Numbered from the stretch's first letter, positions 28,846 through 38,131 are shown. The stretch: 60,636 nt of DNA from K189A clade bacterium (GCA_902565895.1 CACFGV010000010.1:1-60636); one strand, 5' to 3'. The notes: generated by a model from the letters alone, not told the origin. Program-made: numbers and translations.

Positions 28846-29765
28846 TCTTTCAGCATCACCACACGATCTGAATCGATCCCACCCAAAATGCGTGCGCTAT
28901 TAAGGACGTTAGAGTTCTTTCCAACAACCTGCTTACAGCTACTGAGTATCAATGCGTCCACTAAAACCTCCTTACCACACAAAAAAGCGTGATCGTCGCG
29001 AATCCTGGCGTCTTGATTAACGTGGATTGGCAGTTTACTACTAGACCTGTAGCAGTCTGTGAAGATTACGGTATCGCCATATACATCGACAAAATCCGAA
29101 ATGTTTTTCTCTTCATCAGCACACAGAAAAACTTTTTTTACCATACCCGTGTCGAGTGCCCGGTCGACATGAAATCGAAGTTCCGATAACGTAGCTTGTT
29201 GCCTTCCAACTTTATTCATGTCCGTTCCCCGCCAATGGACTCCGATTACTTCAGCGCCAATAACTTGCGAAGATAATAAGAAATCTGCTGCTTCTCTTGT
29301 AAACTCGGGCCTAGGACGCATATATTCATTCACAAGCCCCTCAAGATAACTCGTCTCCTCGATAAACCTGGTGTAAATCTGATGAGGGAATTTTTCATCT
29401 GAATAAATGATCTTTTTAGAGCTCTCAGAGAGAGCTTGAATACTCCAGTCACCCTCAAAATATTTATACCAGACATTATTTTTTTTACTGCGATCAGCAT
29501 GGTAAAGTGTCAATCGGGTTTCTTGGTCTACAACTGGAACCCACCCGTAGAAGTCGGCAATAGCAACATTCATTAGTACATGCATGAAATTTGAAAAGAA
29601 GCCGTGGCCTTGGCCCTCCCTGCGAATAATGTAGTATATCTCGCTATCATTACTTCGTTCTTTTGGTATAAGTTTGGTACCAAATGAAACGCCTAGTCTT
29701 ATTGTTTCATCTCGAAATAATCTGTTGAAAATAACGCTTTTCAATTTTTCGCGGACGTAATCCAT
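28842..29765 (-). CDS. putative fucosyltransferase-like protein
   Basis: A 307-residue protein. The N-terminal half has GHGFFSNFMHVLMNVAIADFYGW, a pattern seen in NodZ- and O-fucosyltransferase-like bacterial proteins. VIGVHWRGTDMNKVGRQ resembles the conserved HxRxGD/T donor loop of GDP-fucose transferases, and KEVLVDALILSSCKQVVGKNSN resembles their late motif. The locus makes GDP-fucose (gmd, fcl), which supports the call. I cannot name the linkage. A 244-base gap follows upstream of it. Confidence 0.55.
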   Translation of the reverse strand: MDYVREKLKSVIFNRLFRDETIRLGVSFGTKLIPKERSNDSEIYYIIRREGQGHGFFSNFMHVLMNVAIADFYGWVPVVDQETRLTLYHADRSKKNNVWYKYFEGDWSIQALSESSKKIIYSDEKFPHQIYTRFIEETSYLEGLVNEYMRPRPEFTREAADFLLSSQVIGAEVIGVHWRGTDMNKVGRQQATLSELRFHVDRALDTGMVKKVFLCADEEKNISDFVDVYGDTVIFTDCYRSSSKLPIHVNQDARIRDDHAFLCGKEVLVDALILSSCKQVVGKNSNVLNSARILGGIDSDRVVMLKE

Positions 29766-30009
29766 ATCAATATCAACCGTTATTTTTCGCGCGCATGCAA
29801 TCCGACAAAAAACTTTATTAATATAACGAAGAATTAGTTTTAGGCTGAATCGGTGTTATCATGTCTGAGAAAAATAAGGCCGCACAACTGCCTACTAAAC
29901 CGCAAAATCAATACATAACAACGAGCAAGCATGGCAAAATATTGCCTTTACCGAATAAAGGAATGCTATTAAGTACACTTCATAAACACCAAACTAAACC
30001 TTTTACAAA

Positions 30010-30879
30010 CTAGTTGCTCCAGTAAGCTTCTAACACGCCGTCTACAAGCGGTTTGTCCTTGTAATTGAATGCTAGTATATCCCAGTAAAAAATAGTTCTC
30101 TTTGCGTCGGAAAAATTTTGAATTGCGATGTATGCGAGCAAACCTTCGATCACCGTGAGATCTTGTGTCATACACAAAAACTGCCCCAGATTATCGAAGA
30201 CGGCGTAATGTGTATATCCGTTATCACGTAGCATTTCAAATGTATCGTGAAACCCTTCATATTGCGTCTTATCAGTGTATTGACATTCGAAAAATAAAAG
30301 CGGTGTGTGTGCGAGCACTTCTCCAACCGATTTAATGACGTCAAAATCAAACCCATCAACATCAGACTTTATAAGTCTTACTGTTTCGACAGCCTGAAAG
30401 CGCTCTAGCACAGAACTTAATTTAACCGAACGAAGGTCGCCACCATTCACAACAGAAGCAGTACTCGACGTCGACACCATTGAAACATTTTGCACATCTG
30501 CACCAATAATGCTTTTTTCAATCTCAATTTCAGCTTCTGGGAACGACCGCTTTATTAATGCAACGTTATTTTGTAATTGCGAGAAAAAGTATGAGTTTGC
30601 CTCTACAGAAATGTATTTTAATCTCGAATTACCACCTATCATACCAGCCAAAGTATCGCCAACATTCGCGCCAACATCGATTACGCAACCTCCAGGGCGG
30701 AAGGATTCGACCAACTTGGGCAAAAATCGATCGTAATAGGGTAAATCGGCCTGGTACGCTGGTAATTTATGTCCATAATCTAATAGAATGGTCACTCCGT
30801 TGATAGTATATTGCTTTTTGATGCCGATAAATCGTGCGCAAGCATTTCTTAATTTGGTAAAACGCCTTAAAATTTTCAT
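30010..30879 (-). CDS. FkbM-family methyltransferase
   Basis: From the ATG of MKILRRFTKLRNA the protein has 289 residues; an ATG five codons earlier is also open, but a GAGG sits at a suitable distance before this one. The FkbM pattern is clear: GGCVIDVGANVGDTLAGMI, YISVEANSYFFSQL, then LIKSDVDGFDFDVIKS and LLFFECQY. FkbM proteins O-methylate sugars or other metabolites. It probably methylates a polymer sugar; the position is unknown. Confidence 0.8.
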   Translation of the reverse strand: MKILRRFTKLRNACARFIGIKKQYTINGVTILLDYGHKLPAYQADLPYYDRFLPKLVESFRPGGCVIDVGANVGDTLAGMIGGNSRLKYISVEANSYFFSQLQNNVALIKRSFPEAEIEIEKSIIGADVQNVSMVSTSSTASVVNGGDLRSVKLSSVLERFQAVETVRLIKSDVDGFDFDVIKSVGEVLAHTPLLFFECQYTDKTQYEGFHDTFEMLRDNGYTHYAVFDNLGQFLCMTQDLTVIEGLLAYIAIQNFSDAKRTIFYWDILAFNYKDKPLVDGVLEAYWSN

Positions 30880-31007
30880 CACTGCGGGCCTCATTTATAT
30901 GGGCTTGTATACCAAGTTCACGCATAGTTACTCGGTATTTCAAAACACTATCGACACTATGCATCTAAACAATGACATTTTCCTATATCAACTGAAAACG
31001 CTTTCTC

Positions 31008-31871
31008 TCACTGAGTTCCTAAAATCTCTGATGCTGGCGATTGTGCACAACCGGCAATCAGCTCAACATCCCGGTTGTGTAATATGCTTTTGAGTTCCCC
31101 TAGAAAACGCCTTAGGCACTGCCCCGTGGGATGCGCTGCGCCTTGCTTCCTCCACCCCGGATCATAGACCGCTGGAACAGGCGGAGGTACTAACCCCTCA
31201 GCGCGAAAGGTTGGATCACTATCAAAAAAATACCCACCACCGAAATCGATGCCGTGGACAACGATTTTAGTGAAACCTTTATTAATCGCGAAAATAATAG
31301 CGGTCAAAACCGTCGAGCACGCCTGTCGAAAATATAAGTCGTCATACTGAATGAGTATATTCGAATAACGGCGATATGAGCTTATTGTGTTTAATTTATG
31401 TGGAACAATTAAATCTCTACCAAAAAATACTGGTAAATCCTCGTACGCGGTTGCCGCGTAGTCAATATCGTTTTTCTCCTGCCAAAGATTTTTGATAATT
31501 ATTGGGCAGCCGTGCCTAACAACAAACTTGTGTAGTGCCGATTTTTGAGCAGAAACGAGTCCACTCATAGCAGGCGATGCATTTTCTATAAAATATAGGT
31601 TGTATTTTACATCATTTAAGCATGAAAATCCGAAACCAATATCGTATGTATTGCCACCCACGTGCGAGGAAAGCATAGAATTTTTCACCGACCAACCAGA
31701 GCCCCAAACATTGCATTGAGTGTATTTTTTTGCATCCACTTTAATATCCCTAGGTCCAATTAAGTACTTACCATAAGAGCCAAGGCTTATTGCAACTTTT
31801 GAAAGACGCTTTCGGTACAGACGCATTTCGCGTTTTAAGCGGAACTCATCAAACAACGCAGGTAGGGACAT
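31008..31871 (-). CDS. unrecognised protein, possibly DUF115/sialyltransferase-like
   Basis: A 287-residue protein with no clear family match. Features seen are a basic N-terminus, NVWGSGWSVKNSMLSSH, YDIGFGFSCLNDVKYNLYFIENAS, and IIFAINKGFTKIVVHGIDFGGGYFFD. The last segment resembles the strand-and-loop in DUF115- or GT42-like proteins that bind CMP-sugars. The locus has a CMP-Kdo-synthetase homologue, so a transferase for a CMP-activated sugar is conceivable, but that is only inference. It ends five bases before the next gene. Confidence 0.4.
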   Translation of the reverse strand: MSLPALFDEFRLKREMRLYRKRLSKVAISLGSYGKYLIGPRDIKVDAKKYTQCNVWGSGWSVKNSMLSSHVGGNTYDIGFGFSCLNDVKYNLYFIENASPAMSGLVSAQKSALHKFVVRHGCPIIIKNLWQEKNDIDYAATAYEDLPVFFGRDLIVPHKLNTISSYRRYSNILIQYDDLYFRQACSTVLTAIIFAINKGFTKIVVHGIDFGGGYFFDSDPTFRAEGLVPPPVPAVYDPGWRKQGAAHPTGQCLRRFLGELKSILHNRDVELIAGCAQSPASEILGTQ

Positions 31872-31876
31872 TAATC

Positions 31877-32617
31877 TTACTCTTTGAGTATGAATTCATG
31901 GATCATTTCTCCACGCAATAGACCATACGTTATTACATCTTTTCCTTCCGCGACGTATGTTCGATTAAGTGAAAATCCTGTGTCTTCGCACATGAGCACG
32001 CAGAAGTCTGCACCGAAGTACCTGATATGGTCATATTGTCCGAAGTTCAATTCGTTCTCAGACGGATCAACGTCTGCAGGCTCATATGTTTTTTTCCAGC
32101 TCGCTATTTGTGGCACGCTACAGATTAGCACGCCCCCCGGTCGAAGGACGCGAGACAGTTCTCGTCTTGCAGCGGGAAAGTTAACATGCTCAAGCACATG
32201 GTTTACTACTATTACATCAAATGAATTGTCCGCTAAATCGATATTTTCGATATTCAAAGTCAGGTCAGCTGGGGCCATCAAGTCTGCCGTCGCGTAGCGA
32301 GACGAGAGAGGCTGTATTATTTTTTTTAGCTGCTTCTCGGCAGCAAAGTGGAGCACTTCCTTATTATTGATAAAAGACTCACTCCGCAGAATACTCAAAT
32401 AAAACAATCTATGCCGCTCTAATGAGTCGCATTTAGGGCACTGGGCATCGATTCTTGGCGGACGCCCGAACCACTCAAAATAACCCTCGTAACCGCATAA
32501 AGGGCAGCACCTTATCGATAGCGGTTTGATTGCTGCAGAAACTGAAAATAATTTCTTTATTCTACGGTGTACAGCGGCGGGCAAAATCGCTCTAGCAAAT
32601 TTCCGTATTAGCGTCAT
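31877..32617 (-). CDS. class I SAM-dependent methyltransferase with N-terminal zinc ribbon
   Basis: A 246-residue protein. Residues around 37-62 carry two CxxC pairs (CCPLCG and CPKCDSLERHR), a zinc-ribbon-like start common in this group. The methyltransferase part has YATADLM, SFDVIVVNHVLEHVNFP and the ELSRVLRPGGVLICSVP motif of Methyltransf_11. It likely methylates a saccharide in this locus. It lies 11 bases after the ABC exporter gene. Confidence 0.8.
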   Translation of the reverse strand: MTLIRKFARAILPAAVHRRIKKLFSVSAAIKPLSIRCCPLCGYEGYFEWFGRPPRIDAQCPKCDSLERHRLFYLSILRSESFINNKEVLHFAAEKQLKKIIQPLSSRYATADLMAPADLTLNIENIDLADNSFDVIVVNHVLEHVNFPAARRELSRVLRPGGVLICSVPQIASWKKTYEPADVDPSENELNFGQYDHIRYFGADFCVLMCEDTGFSLNRTYVAEGKDVITYGLLRGEMIHEFILKE

Positions 32618-32628
32618 GTCGTTTTTCT

Positions 32629-34443
32629 CTAAATCCGTTGGGCCTCAACATACTGCTTAAACGCAATGGAGTTGTTATATAGAGTGCGATAATCACCACT
32701 TTCAACAACAGCACCTCGCTCCATGTAAATAATGAAATCACAATCTTTTACTGTCTTTAGCCGATGGGCGATCGAAATGATTGCAATATTGCCTTTAAGC
32801 CGATTCATGACTTCCTGAATGGATTGCTCGGTCAGCGAGTCTAAGGCACTTGTGGCCTCGTCCATGATCAATATACTCGGACGCTTATAGAGCGCTCGCG
32901 CAATACCTATGCGTTGCCTTTCACCACCAGAGATTTTTACCCCGCTCTCACCAACTAAGGTATCGACACCGAGGGGGGATCTTTGTATGAGGCCATTAAG
33001 GACGGTGAGGTTAATCACCTCCTCTAGCTTTGTTTCGCAGATTCCGTCTCGTTCACAAAGTGCAATATTTTCTGCGATGGATGCGTCTATTAAAAAAATG
33101 TCCTGCGACACAAACCCAATTTGATCGTACCAGCTAGTGATATCTATATCTTGTATTTCAACGCCGTTTATCATAACGGACCCAGAGGTTGGCCTAAAAA
33201 ATCCGAGGACGACGTCTATGAAAGTTGACTTGCCAGCTCCAGACCCCCCCACCAGGCCAATATGCTGGCAGGACTGTAGCTGGACGCTTATGTCTTTTAA
33301 AACGAACTCATTGTCATCGGTGAAATCGATACCCAGGTCCGACCGCCTGAGCCACACCGCGTTGAGTCTAAGGTCCTTGAAAACACCCACCATCGCTTGT
33401 TTGCCAGCTGGTCGGTTATGTGTCTCGAGCACCTTTTCAGTATCATCTAATACAGCGTGAACGGCTGCAATATTGCCTTGAACTTTGACCATTGAATTGT
33501 AGGCCTGTTGCATAGCAGGCATCAACTTCAGCCCACCTACCCCAAATACCGCAAAGGTGGCAATCCACTTACCCGAATCATCGGGAGAAAACACCTGAGG
33601 CGCCATTAGCAAACCAAAAGCGACCAGAAGAAACACTAATGTTTCTATATAAAATTTTGGTGCTTGCCCGTAAATATTGTTTTTTGCGAGGCCGGTCGCC
33701 AACAATTCCCCTACACCCGAGAACCCTCTTATCGCTGGTTCAATTTGGTTCGCAATCCTCAGCTCCTTGATACCACGAAACACTTCGCTCATGGTCTTTA
33801 ATCGATACTCTGTTGCAGATGATATAAGCCTTCCATTTGCCTTTAGGCGGGACCTATAAAATATAAAGAACAAAATATAAGCCCCAACGAAAACTCCAAT
33901 TAGTGCGAAAGTCAGGAGCAAATCCGTAACCATCAAGCCAACAAGGATACCGACTGATAGACTAAGCTTTGCACTAGCTTGAACACAGGGTAAAAGTATA
34001 CCATTCGTTATCCGCGTAGATTCTGCTTGAATTTGCTTTATCAGGCCCGCGGAATTACGGCTCGAATGAAATGAAACAGATGCCTCAGAATAATTTTTGA
34101 ACAAACGATCACCGATATTCATCCCGCATCTAAACGCAAAATAAGATTGCGCCTTAATCGAGTATAGGCCGGCTGCGAAAGATGTGATCAACACAAAAGT
34201 TAAAATCAAAAAGAGCCCAAAAGGGTCGATAGGAAATGGCTCTATTAACGGCAACCAATAAATAATTAAGTTTTGCTCTACACCACTTAAAACGGAAAGC
34301 ATATACTCAGCGAATTTTCCTAGAAGCAGTAACGAGGAAACCTCAAGCACGGTTGACACTAGTATCGCCAAAAACAACAGCAAAAGACTCCCCCGTAAAT
34401 CTTTTGAGATAAGACCGAAGACATTTCGCAATGTGTTATACAT
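32629..34443 (-). CDS. ABC exporter with fused membrane and ATPase domains (MsbA/PglK-like)
   Basis: A 604-residue half-transporter with about six membrane segments in residues 1-330, then an ATPase domain. Walker A GGSGAGKST lies near 398-406, the signature LSGGERQRIGIARAL near 500 and Walker B ILIMDEATSALD near 525. PglK-type exporters flip lipid-linked oligosaccharides and MsbA flips lipid A; this one sits in a glycan locus, so a lipid-linked glycan is the likely cargo. It overlaps the HAD gene by eight bases. A separate Wzx-like flippase is also present. Confidence 0.85.
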   Translation of the reverse strand: MYNTLRNVFGLISKDLRGSLLLLFLAILVSTVLEVSSLLLLGKFAEYMLSVLSGVEQNLIIYWLPLIEPFPIDPFGLFLILTFVLITSFAAGLYSIKAQSYFAFRCGMNIGDRLFKNYSEASVSFHSSRNSAGLIKQIQAESTRITNGILLPCVQASAKLSLSVGILVGLMVTDLLLTFALIGVFVGAYILFFIFYRSRLKANGRLISSATEYRLKTMSEVFRGIKELRIANQIEPAIRGFSGVGELLATGLAKNNIYGQAPKFYIETLVFLLVAFGLLMAPQVFSPDDSGKWIATFAVFGVGGLKLMPAMQQAYNSMVKVQGNIAAVHAVLDDTEKVLETHNRPAGKQAMVGVFKDLRLNAVWLRRSDLGIDFTDDNEFVLKDISVQLQSCQHIGLVGGSGAGKSTFIDVVLGFFRPTSGSVMINGVEIQDIDITSWYDQIGFVSQDIFLIDASIAENIALCERDGICETKLEEVINLTVLNGLIQRSPLGVDTLVGESGVKISGGERQRIGIARALYKRPSILIMDEATSALDSLTEQSIQEVMNRLKGNIAIISIAHRLKTVKDCDFIIYMERGAVVESGDYRTLYNNSIAFKQYVEAQRI

Positions 34444-35068
34444 GCAGCAAATCCACCAGTTCTAGCAGGTTCGTCGCAGTGGCTTTAGGGTTAAGCACAA
34501 GTTCATTGATGTCGCTGTACTCACCACCCGAAAAGAAAACGAAATCAACACCTGAGTTAACCGCAAATTGAAAATCAGACAGCATGTCACCAACATATAG
34601 AGTCTCGCTGCTATCAATGTTTAAATTTTGATGTAATTTCATCATGGGGAGGGGGTTCGGCTTACCAACCGGAAAATCATCTCCGCAAATCAGTATATCC
34701 ACGTCTATACCAAATTTTGCAATCAAATGTTCAGCATTCCCTCTAGGCTTCGACGTTATAATTGAAATGGAAATACCGCATTTTCGAAGACTTGAAAAGA
34801 GTTCTTTCTGCCCATTGAACAAAACGATGTCATGTGCATTCTTATAAGTATAATCAAAATAGATCTTCTTGATATCTTCACAAGACTCTGTAAGTCCCAG
34901 CTTGCTCATTATCACATCAAATGGAACGCCGATATAAAGACGATAACTTTCAAAAGGGATTGTAAGAGAGAAAACCTGGCAAACATTTTCCCATGCTGCC
35001 CTCATTACAGGGAAACTGTTAATTAAAGTTCCATCCAAATCGAACGAGATATGTTTTGGTCGGCGCAT
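34436..35068 (-). CDS. HAD-family sugar phosphatase
   Basis: A 210-residue HAD hydrolase with cap domain. Motif I is SFDLDGTLINSF, motif II lies in IITSKPRGNAEHL, and motif IV is LYVGDMLSDFQFAV. It resembles phosphoglycolate-phosphatase-like (Gph) enzymes. Its place directly after a CMP-Kdo-synthetase homologue suggests it dephosphorylates the 3-deoxy-ulosonate 8- or 7-phosphate before activation. Start is MRRPKHISF, four bases after the cytidylyltransferase stop. Confidence 0.75.
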   Translation of the reverse strand: MRRPKHISFDLDGTLINSFPVMRAAWENVCQVFSLTIPFESYRLYIGVPFDVIMSKLGLTESCEDIKKIYFDYTYKNAHDIVLFNGQKELFSSLRKCGISISIITSKPRGNAEHLIAKFGIDVDILICGDDFPVGKPNPLPMMKLHQNLNIDSSETLYVGDMLSDFQFAVNSGVDFVFFSGGEYSDINELVLNPKATATNLLELVDLLHV

Positions 35069-35072
35069 CTTA

Positions 35073-35849
35073 TTAAATCTCTCCTGAGACCTTCATGTCT
35101 AGGTAAAGTGGGTCTCGCTCCATCATGCGACAAACCTTCTCATAATCTGCTTGTGTATCGACAGCTAGCGTCTCCCCTGAAACTTCAAAAGTTCCCACAG
35201 ACCAACCATGCTCAATTAAACGAAGCAGTTCTATACGCTCGGCAGCTTCTAACTCACCCACAGCCAAAGTAGCATAAGCGCTCAAACACCCGACCTCAAA
35301 CGCAATGACACTCAGATGTTTTTTAAGGTTTTTTTGTGTTCCACCGAAATATACTGGGCTATCAGCGCGTGTCATATATAAGACCTGACTCCCACTGACG
35401 ATTAGTTTCACCCTATTCTCATTGTCAAGCTCGTTCATTAGGATATGCGGAACCGTACAATCAAATTGATGTTTTCTGTGAAAAGAAATTACTTGATCTA
35501 TAAAGCTAGGATCAACCAATGGCTCGTCTCCTTGCACATCAATTATAAGGTCAGAGCTATCGAACTGTAGCCGCTCACAGGCATCGGCAATCCTCTCGGT
35601 TCCGTTTACACTATCCTGCCTAGTCAGACAAACTTCAATTCCGAATGCATTACATCTCCGGCAAATTTCAACGGAATCGGTGCATACAATCACACGTGAG
35701 GCCAGCACGCTACGCTGACATCTCAGCGCAACATGAACGATCATCGGGACGTTAGATATATTTAACAAAGCTTTCCCTGGAAGTCGTGAGCTCTCTAATC
35801 TCGCCGGGATCATGATTATTGATTTTTGGGAGGTAGTCATTGAGTTCAT
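35073..35849 (-). CDS. kdsB: 3-deoxy-manno-octulosonate cytidylyltransferase homologue
   Basis: A 258-residue nucleotidyltransferase with the KdsB patterns IMIPARLESSRLPGKALL, VCLTRQDSVNGTERIADA and DVQGDEPLVDPSFID. KdsB couples CTP to Kdo. Inside a polysaccharide locus this is likely a second, dedicated copy (KpsU type) or an enzyme for a related 3-deoxy-ulosonic acid. The neighbours fit that branch: a HAD phosphatase downstream and a class II DAHP synthase remnant upstream. It overlaps the upstream methyltransferase gene by four bases. Confidence 0.82.
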   Translation of the reverse strand: MNSMTTSQKSIIMIPARLESSRLPGKALLNISNVPMIVHVALRCQRSVLASRVIVCTDSVEICRRCNAFGIEVCLTRQDSVNGTERIADACERLQFDSSDLIIDVQGDEPLVDPSFIDQVISFHRKHQFDCTVPHILMNELDNENRVKLIVSGSQVLYMTRADSPVYFGGTQKNLKKHLSVIAFEVGCLSAYATLAVGELEAAERIELLRLIEHGWSVGTFEVSGETLAVDTQADYEKVCRMMERDPLYLDMKVSGEI

Positions 35850-36619
35850 GCGTTAGTTGTATCCATGCACTGTGGCAAAATTAAACCTACGTACTTTTGG
35901 TGGGCTTTGAATACCCGGTATTTAAAGTTATTTTTCGCGACTAAATCGGCGAAATGCATATTATCTTGGATATCATCATATATAATATAGCCGTTATTTT
36001 GAATTCTTCTTTCTATCAGCCGAAATGCAAATTCTCGACCACTATAACTTTTATCACTGTCATAATGGAAAATATCCAACATGACTTCATTTTTAACTAT
36101 ATATGGCAACGCAATTCGGTCCCCGCGAATATCCAAGCTCCAGCGGTGTTTAAGGCTTTCGTCAACTAATACACCAATATGCTTTAGAGGGTCATCTAGA
36201 CGTATATAGGGGAAGTCGCTTGAGAATAACTTTCCTGATTTATTCTTTTCTAATGCTGTAAGAATTGCTTGAGAAGACCATCCCGCAGCAACACCCGTTT
36301 CGAGTACAGTTTTTGCTTGAGTGAAACGCGTTAGGAAATAAAGCATTTCACAATTGGCTCGGCCACCCATCAGCTCCGCCTCAGAACCAAAGCTCCTTTG
36401 TGCAACTTTTTCTAGATCGCTGCATGTTTTCTTTGCTTCCCGCCATAAATCAGCAGACAGCGCATTAAAAAATGGATCCATTTCTTCACAAGCATTAGAT
36501 GCCCAAGCCAAAGCGTCTTGGGAGGTGTCACGCTCAAATTTTGCGAATATTTTCCGTATTACTACTACCCAGTTTTTATTCATAAAACTTGTACGAATGA
36601 TATTTAAAATAGTTCTCAT
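35846..36619 (-). CDS. class I SAM-dependent methyltransferase (Methyltransf_24-like)
   Basis: A 257-residue protein. TVLETGVAAGWSSQAILTAL is motif I; DIFHYDSDKSYSGREFAFRL and GGYIIYDDIQD-like (NGYIIYDDIQDNMHFADLV) match the Methyltransf_24/TylF-like group. An internal ATG at 36583 is an alternative start. It likely modifies a sugar of the repeat unit. It lies between the DAHP synthase remnant and kdsB in one transcription direction. Confidence 0.75.
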   Translation of the reverse strand: MRTILNIIRTSFMNKNWVVVIRKIFAKFERDTSQDALAWASNACEEMDPFFNALSADLWREAKKTCSDLEKVAQRSFGSEAELMGGRANCEMLYFLTRFTQAKTVLETGVAAGWSSQAILTALEKNKSGKLFSSDFPYIRLDDPLKHIGVLVDESLKHRWSLDIRGDRIALPYIVKNEVMLDIFHYDSDKSYSGREFAFRLIERRIQNNGYIIYDDIQDNMHFADLVAKNNFKYRVFKAHQKYVGLILPQCMDTTNA

Positions 36620-36637
36620 GAATTATTTTCTCAAATA

Positions 36638-36897
36638 TTAAGAATATTGTTTTGCTTTTTTATGAGCTCGCCAAGAAGCTAAGTTAAGAGTGAGCTCAAT
36701 TGTTTGGCTAGCTTTAGTCTTGGGTCACATTTTGTTAAGTACCTCTCACGGAGCGTTTCTTCCGTGACATTTGAAACCCCACTCATACACTCGGTAAAAT
36801 TTGATCCGGTCATTTCCAGGCGTATTCCGTCAGGAATTGTGCCTTCGCGCTCGTGAATCTCTATAAACTGCTGGAGTTTTGACAAAACGTCAACACC
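36638..36897 (-). pseudogene. C-terminal remnant of a class II DAHP synthase
   Basis: The minus strand reads VDVLSKLQQFIEIHEREGT, then PDGIRLEMTGSNFTECMSGV, NVTEETLRERY and KCDPRL. This is the C-terminal block of class II 3-deoxy-7-phosphoheptulonate synthases (HLEMTGxNVTECxGG, then LSxRYxxxCDPRLN). A one-base shift right after CDPRL restores the rest in another frame (QTIELTLNLASWRAHKKAKQ), so there is a frameshift too. About 350 residues of the N-terminus are missing, since the flippase gene occupies that space. A 96-codon open frame (36679-36969) covers most of it but starts inside the flippase gene. Confidence 0.72.
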
Positions 36898-36925
36898 AGC
36901 CACTCCTATCTCTCGAATAAATCTC

Positions 36926-38131
36926 CTAAGCACCGAAGACTTTTTTACTACGCTTGCAGTCCGGTACAACTGTTAACACTAAAGCAAATAATGAGGCGAT
37001 TAAAAAACTGTCAAGTACCGTCGAATCGTAGACGGGAAAAAAGTTATTAATCCCCAGTGAAAAAATGACGGTTAATATAATTTGCATTAATAAAAAGAAA
37101 ACGGCAGCTCTAAGGTTATCATGGGACTCATAAAATAAACGCGCAAGCGACGCTGAAAACGCCATGCAGCAGGCGATGCCCACTTCAATCACCGTAAAAA
37201 ACATGGGTGTTATCTCAACTGGACTCATCAACCTAAATACAAATAACAACCCACCAAATATTAAAAATAATAGGATGCACTTCAATGGGCTAAAATTAAA
37301 CTTCAATACTCGAAGATATGAGAACGAAACAATTTGAATCGCTACATAAGAAAAATTGATGCATCGCTGAATGAGATTACCTAAAGCTGCAGTTATTATT
37401 TCGCCTGGAAAGAAGGCCATGACAGTTATAATATTTTGCGATAAGTACGTAAGAGGGGCCAGTAAAATCAGCTCCTTTCGACATGAAATAATGGCCAAGA
37501 AGGCGCTATATCTTTTCACAAGATACGCGGGTTTTAGGTGATCACGAGAAACTACCTTAAAAAATAAGTTTCGCAGTAAAAAATAGGCTATCGCGATCTC
37601 AAATATGAAGGAGATTACCAAATAAAAGAAGAAATTATGGGCCTGCATCAAGGCAAAAACTAAGGCTACATTCAAGCTTAACGACTTAAAAGCGAGAGAA
37701 AAGATGCCGGATTTTTCATGGGCTAACAATACTATAGAAATTGAATTGCAAGTTATAATCAGACTGATTAAAGCTATTAGCAACAATACTTCTGTTAGAA
37801 AAAAAATCGATATGCAGAGGAGTGCTAAAGTCGACACCGCACAGTTAACTATACAGGTCACCATCCATACAGTTACCGCCCTTGCCCGATGCCTCGACGA
37901 TTTCGCGGAGTATCTCAACACTAAAAACGTGTCGGCTCCGCACCGCAACACTATGGACAACACTGACGAAATTACTAAAGCGCTAATGATCAATTTGCTT
38001 TGCGCAGGCTCCGCCTCTACCAGCAATAGTGCAAGAGCACCACTCAGCAAGATCGGTACGCCCCTTGCGCAACCGACAGACAGCGCTTTGAGCGCTTCAA
38101 ACTTGACGTCGTTTAATTGTACGCGGCTCAT
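36926..38131 (-). CDS. Wzx-like oligosaccharide flippase
   Basis: A 401-residue protein with about ten to twelve hydrophobic segments and few polar loops, the size and profile of Wzx/MATE-type polysaccharide flippases. No single motif is decisive, so the call rests on topology, basic loops and location in the locus. It would flip undecaprenyl-linked repeat units. It is the first gene of the block running to the ABC exporter. Its end meets the DAHP synthase remnant. Confidence 0.7.
   Translation of the reverse strand: MSRVQLNDVKFEALKALSVGCARGVPILLSGALALLLVEAEPAQSKLIISALVISSVLSIVLRCGADTFLVLRYSAKSSRHRARAVTVWMVTCIVNCAVSTLALLCISIFFLTEVLLLIALISLIITCNSISIVLLAHEKSGIFSLAFKSLSLNVALVFALMQAHNFFFYLVISFIFEIAIAYFLLRNLFFKVVSRDHLKPAYLVKRYSAFLAIISCRKELILLAPLTYLSQNIITVMAFFPGEIITAALGNLIQRCINFSYVAIQIVSFSYLRVLKFNFSPLKCILLFLIFGGLLFVFRLMSPVEITPMFFTVIEVGIACCMAFSASLARLFYESHDNLRAAVFFLLMQIILTVIFSLGINNFFPVYDSTVLDSFLIASLFALVLTVVPDCKRSKKVFGA

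Noticed and set aside
29861-30013. Plus-strand frame of 50 codons (MSEKNKAAQLPT...) between two minus-strand genes
   Set aside because: No ribosome binding site, no homology I recognise, and it runs against the direction of the whole locus.
36679-36969. 96-codon frame as an intact small gene
   Set aside because: Its content is the C-terminus of a class II DAHP synthase with a frameshift, and its start lies within the flippase gene, so it is a pseudogene.
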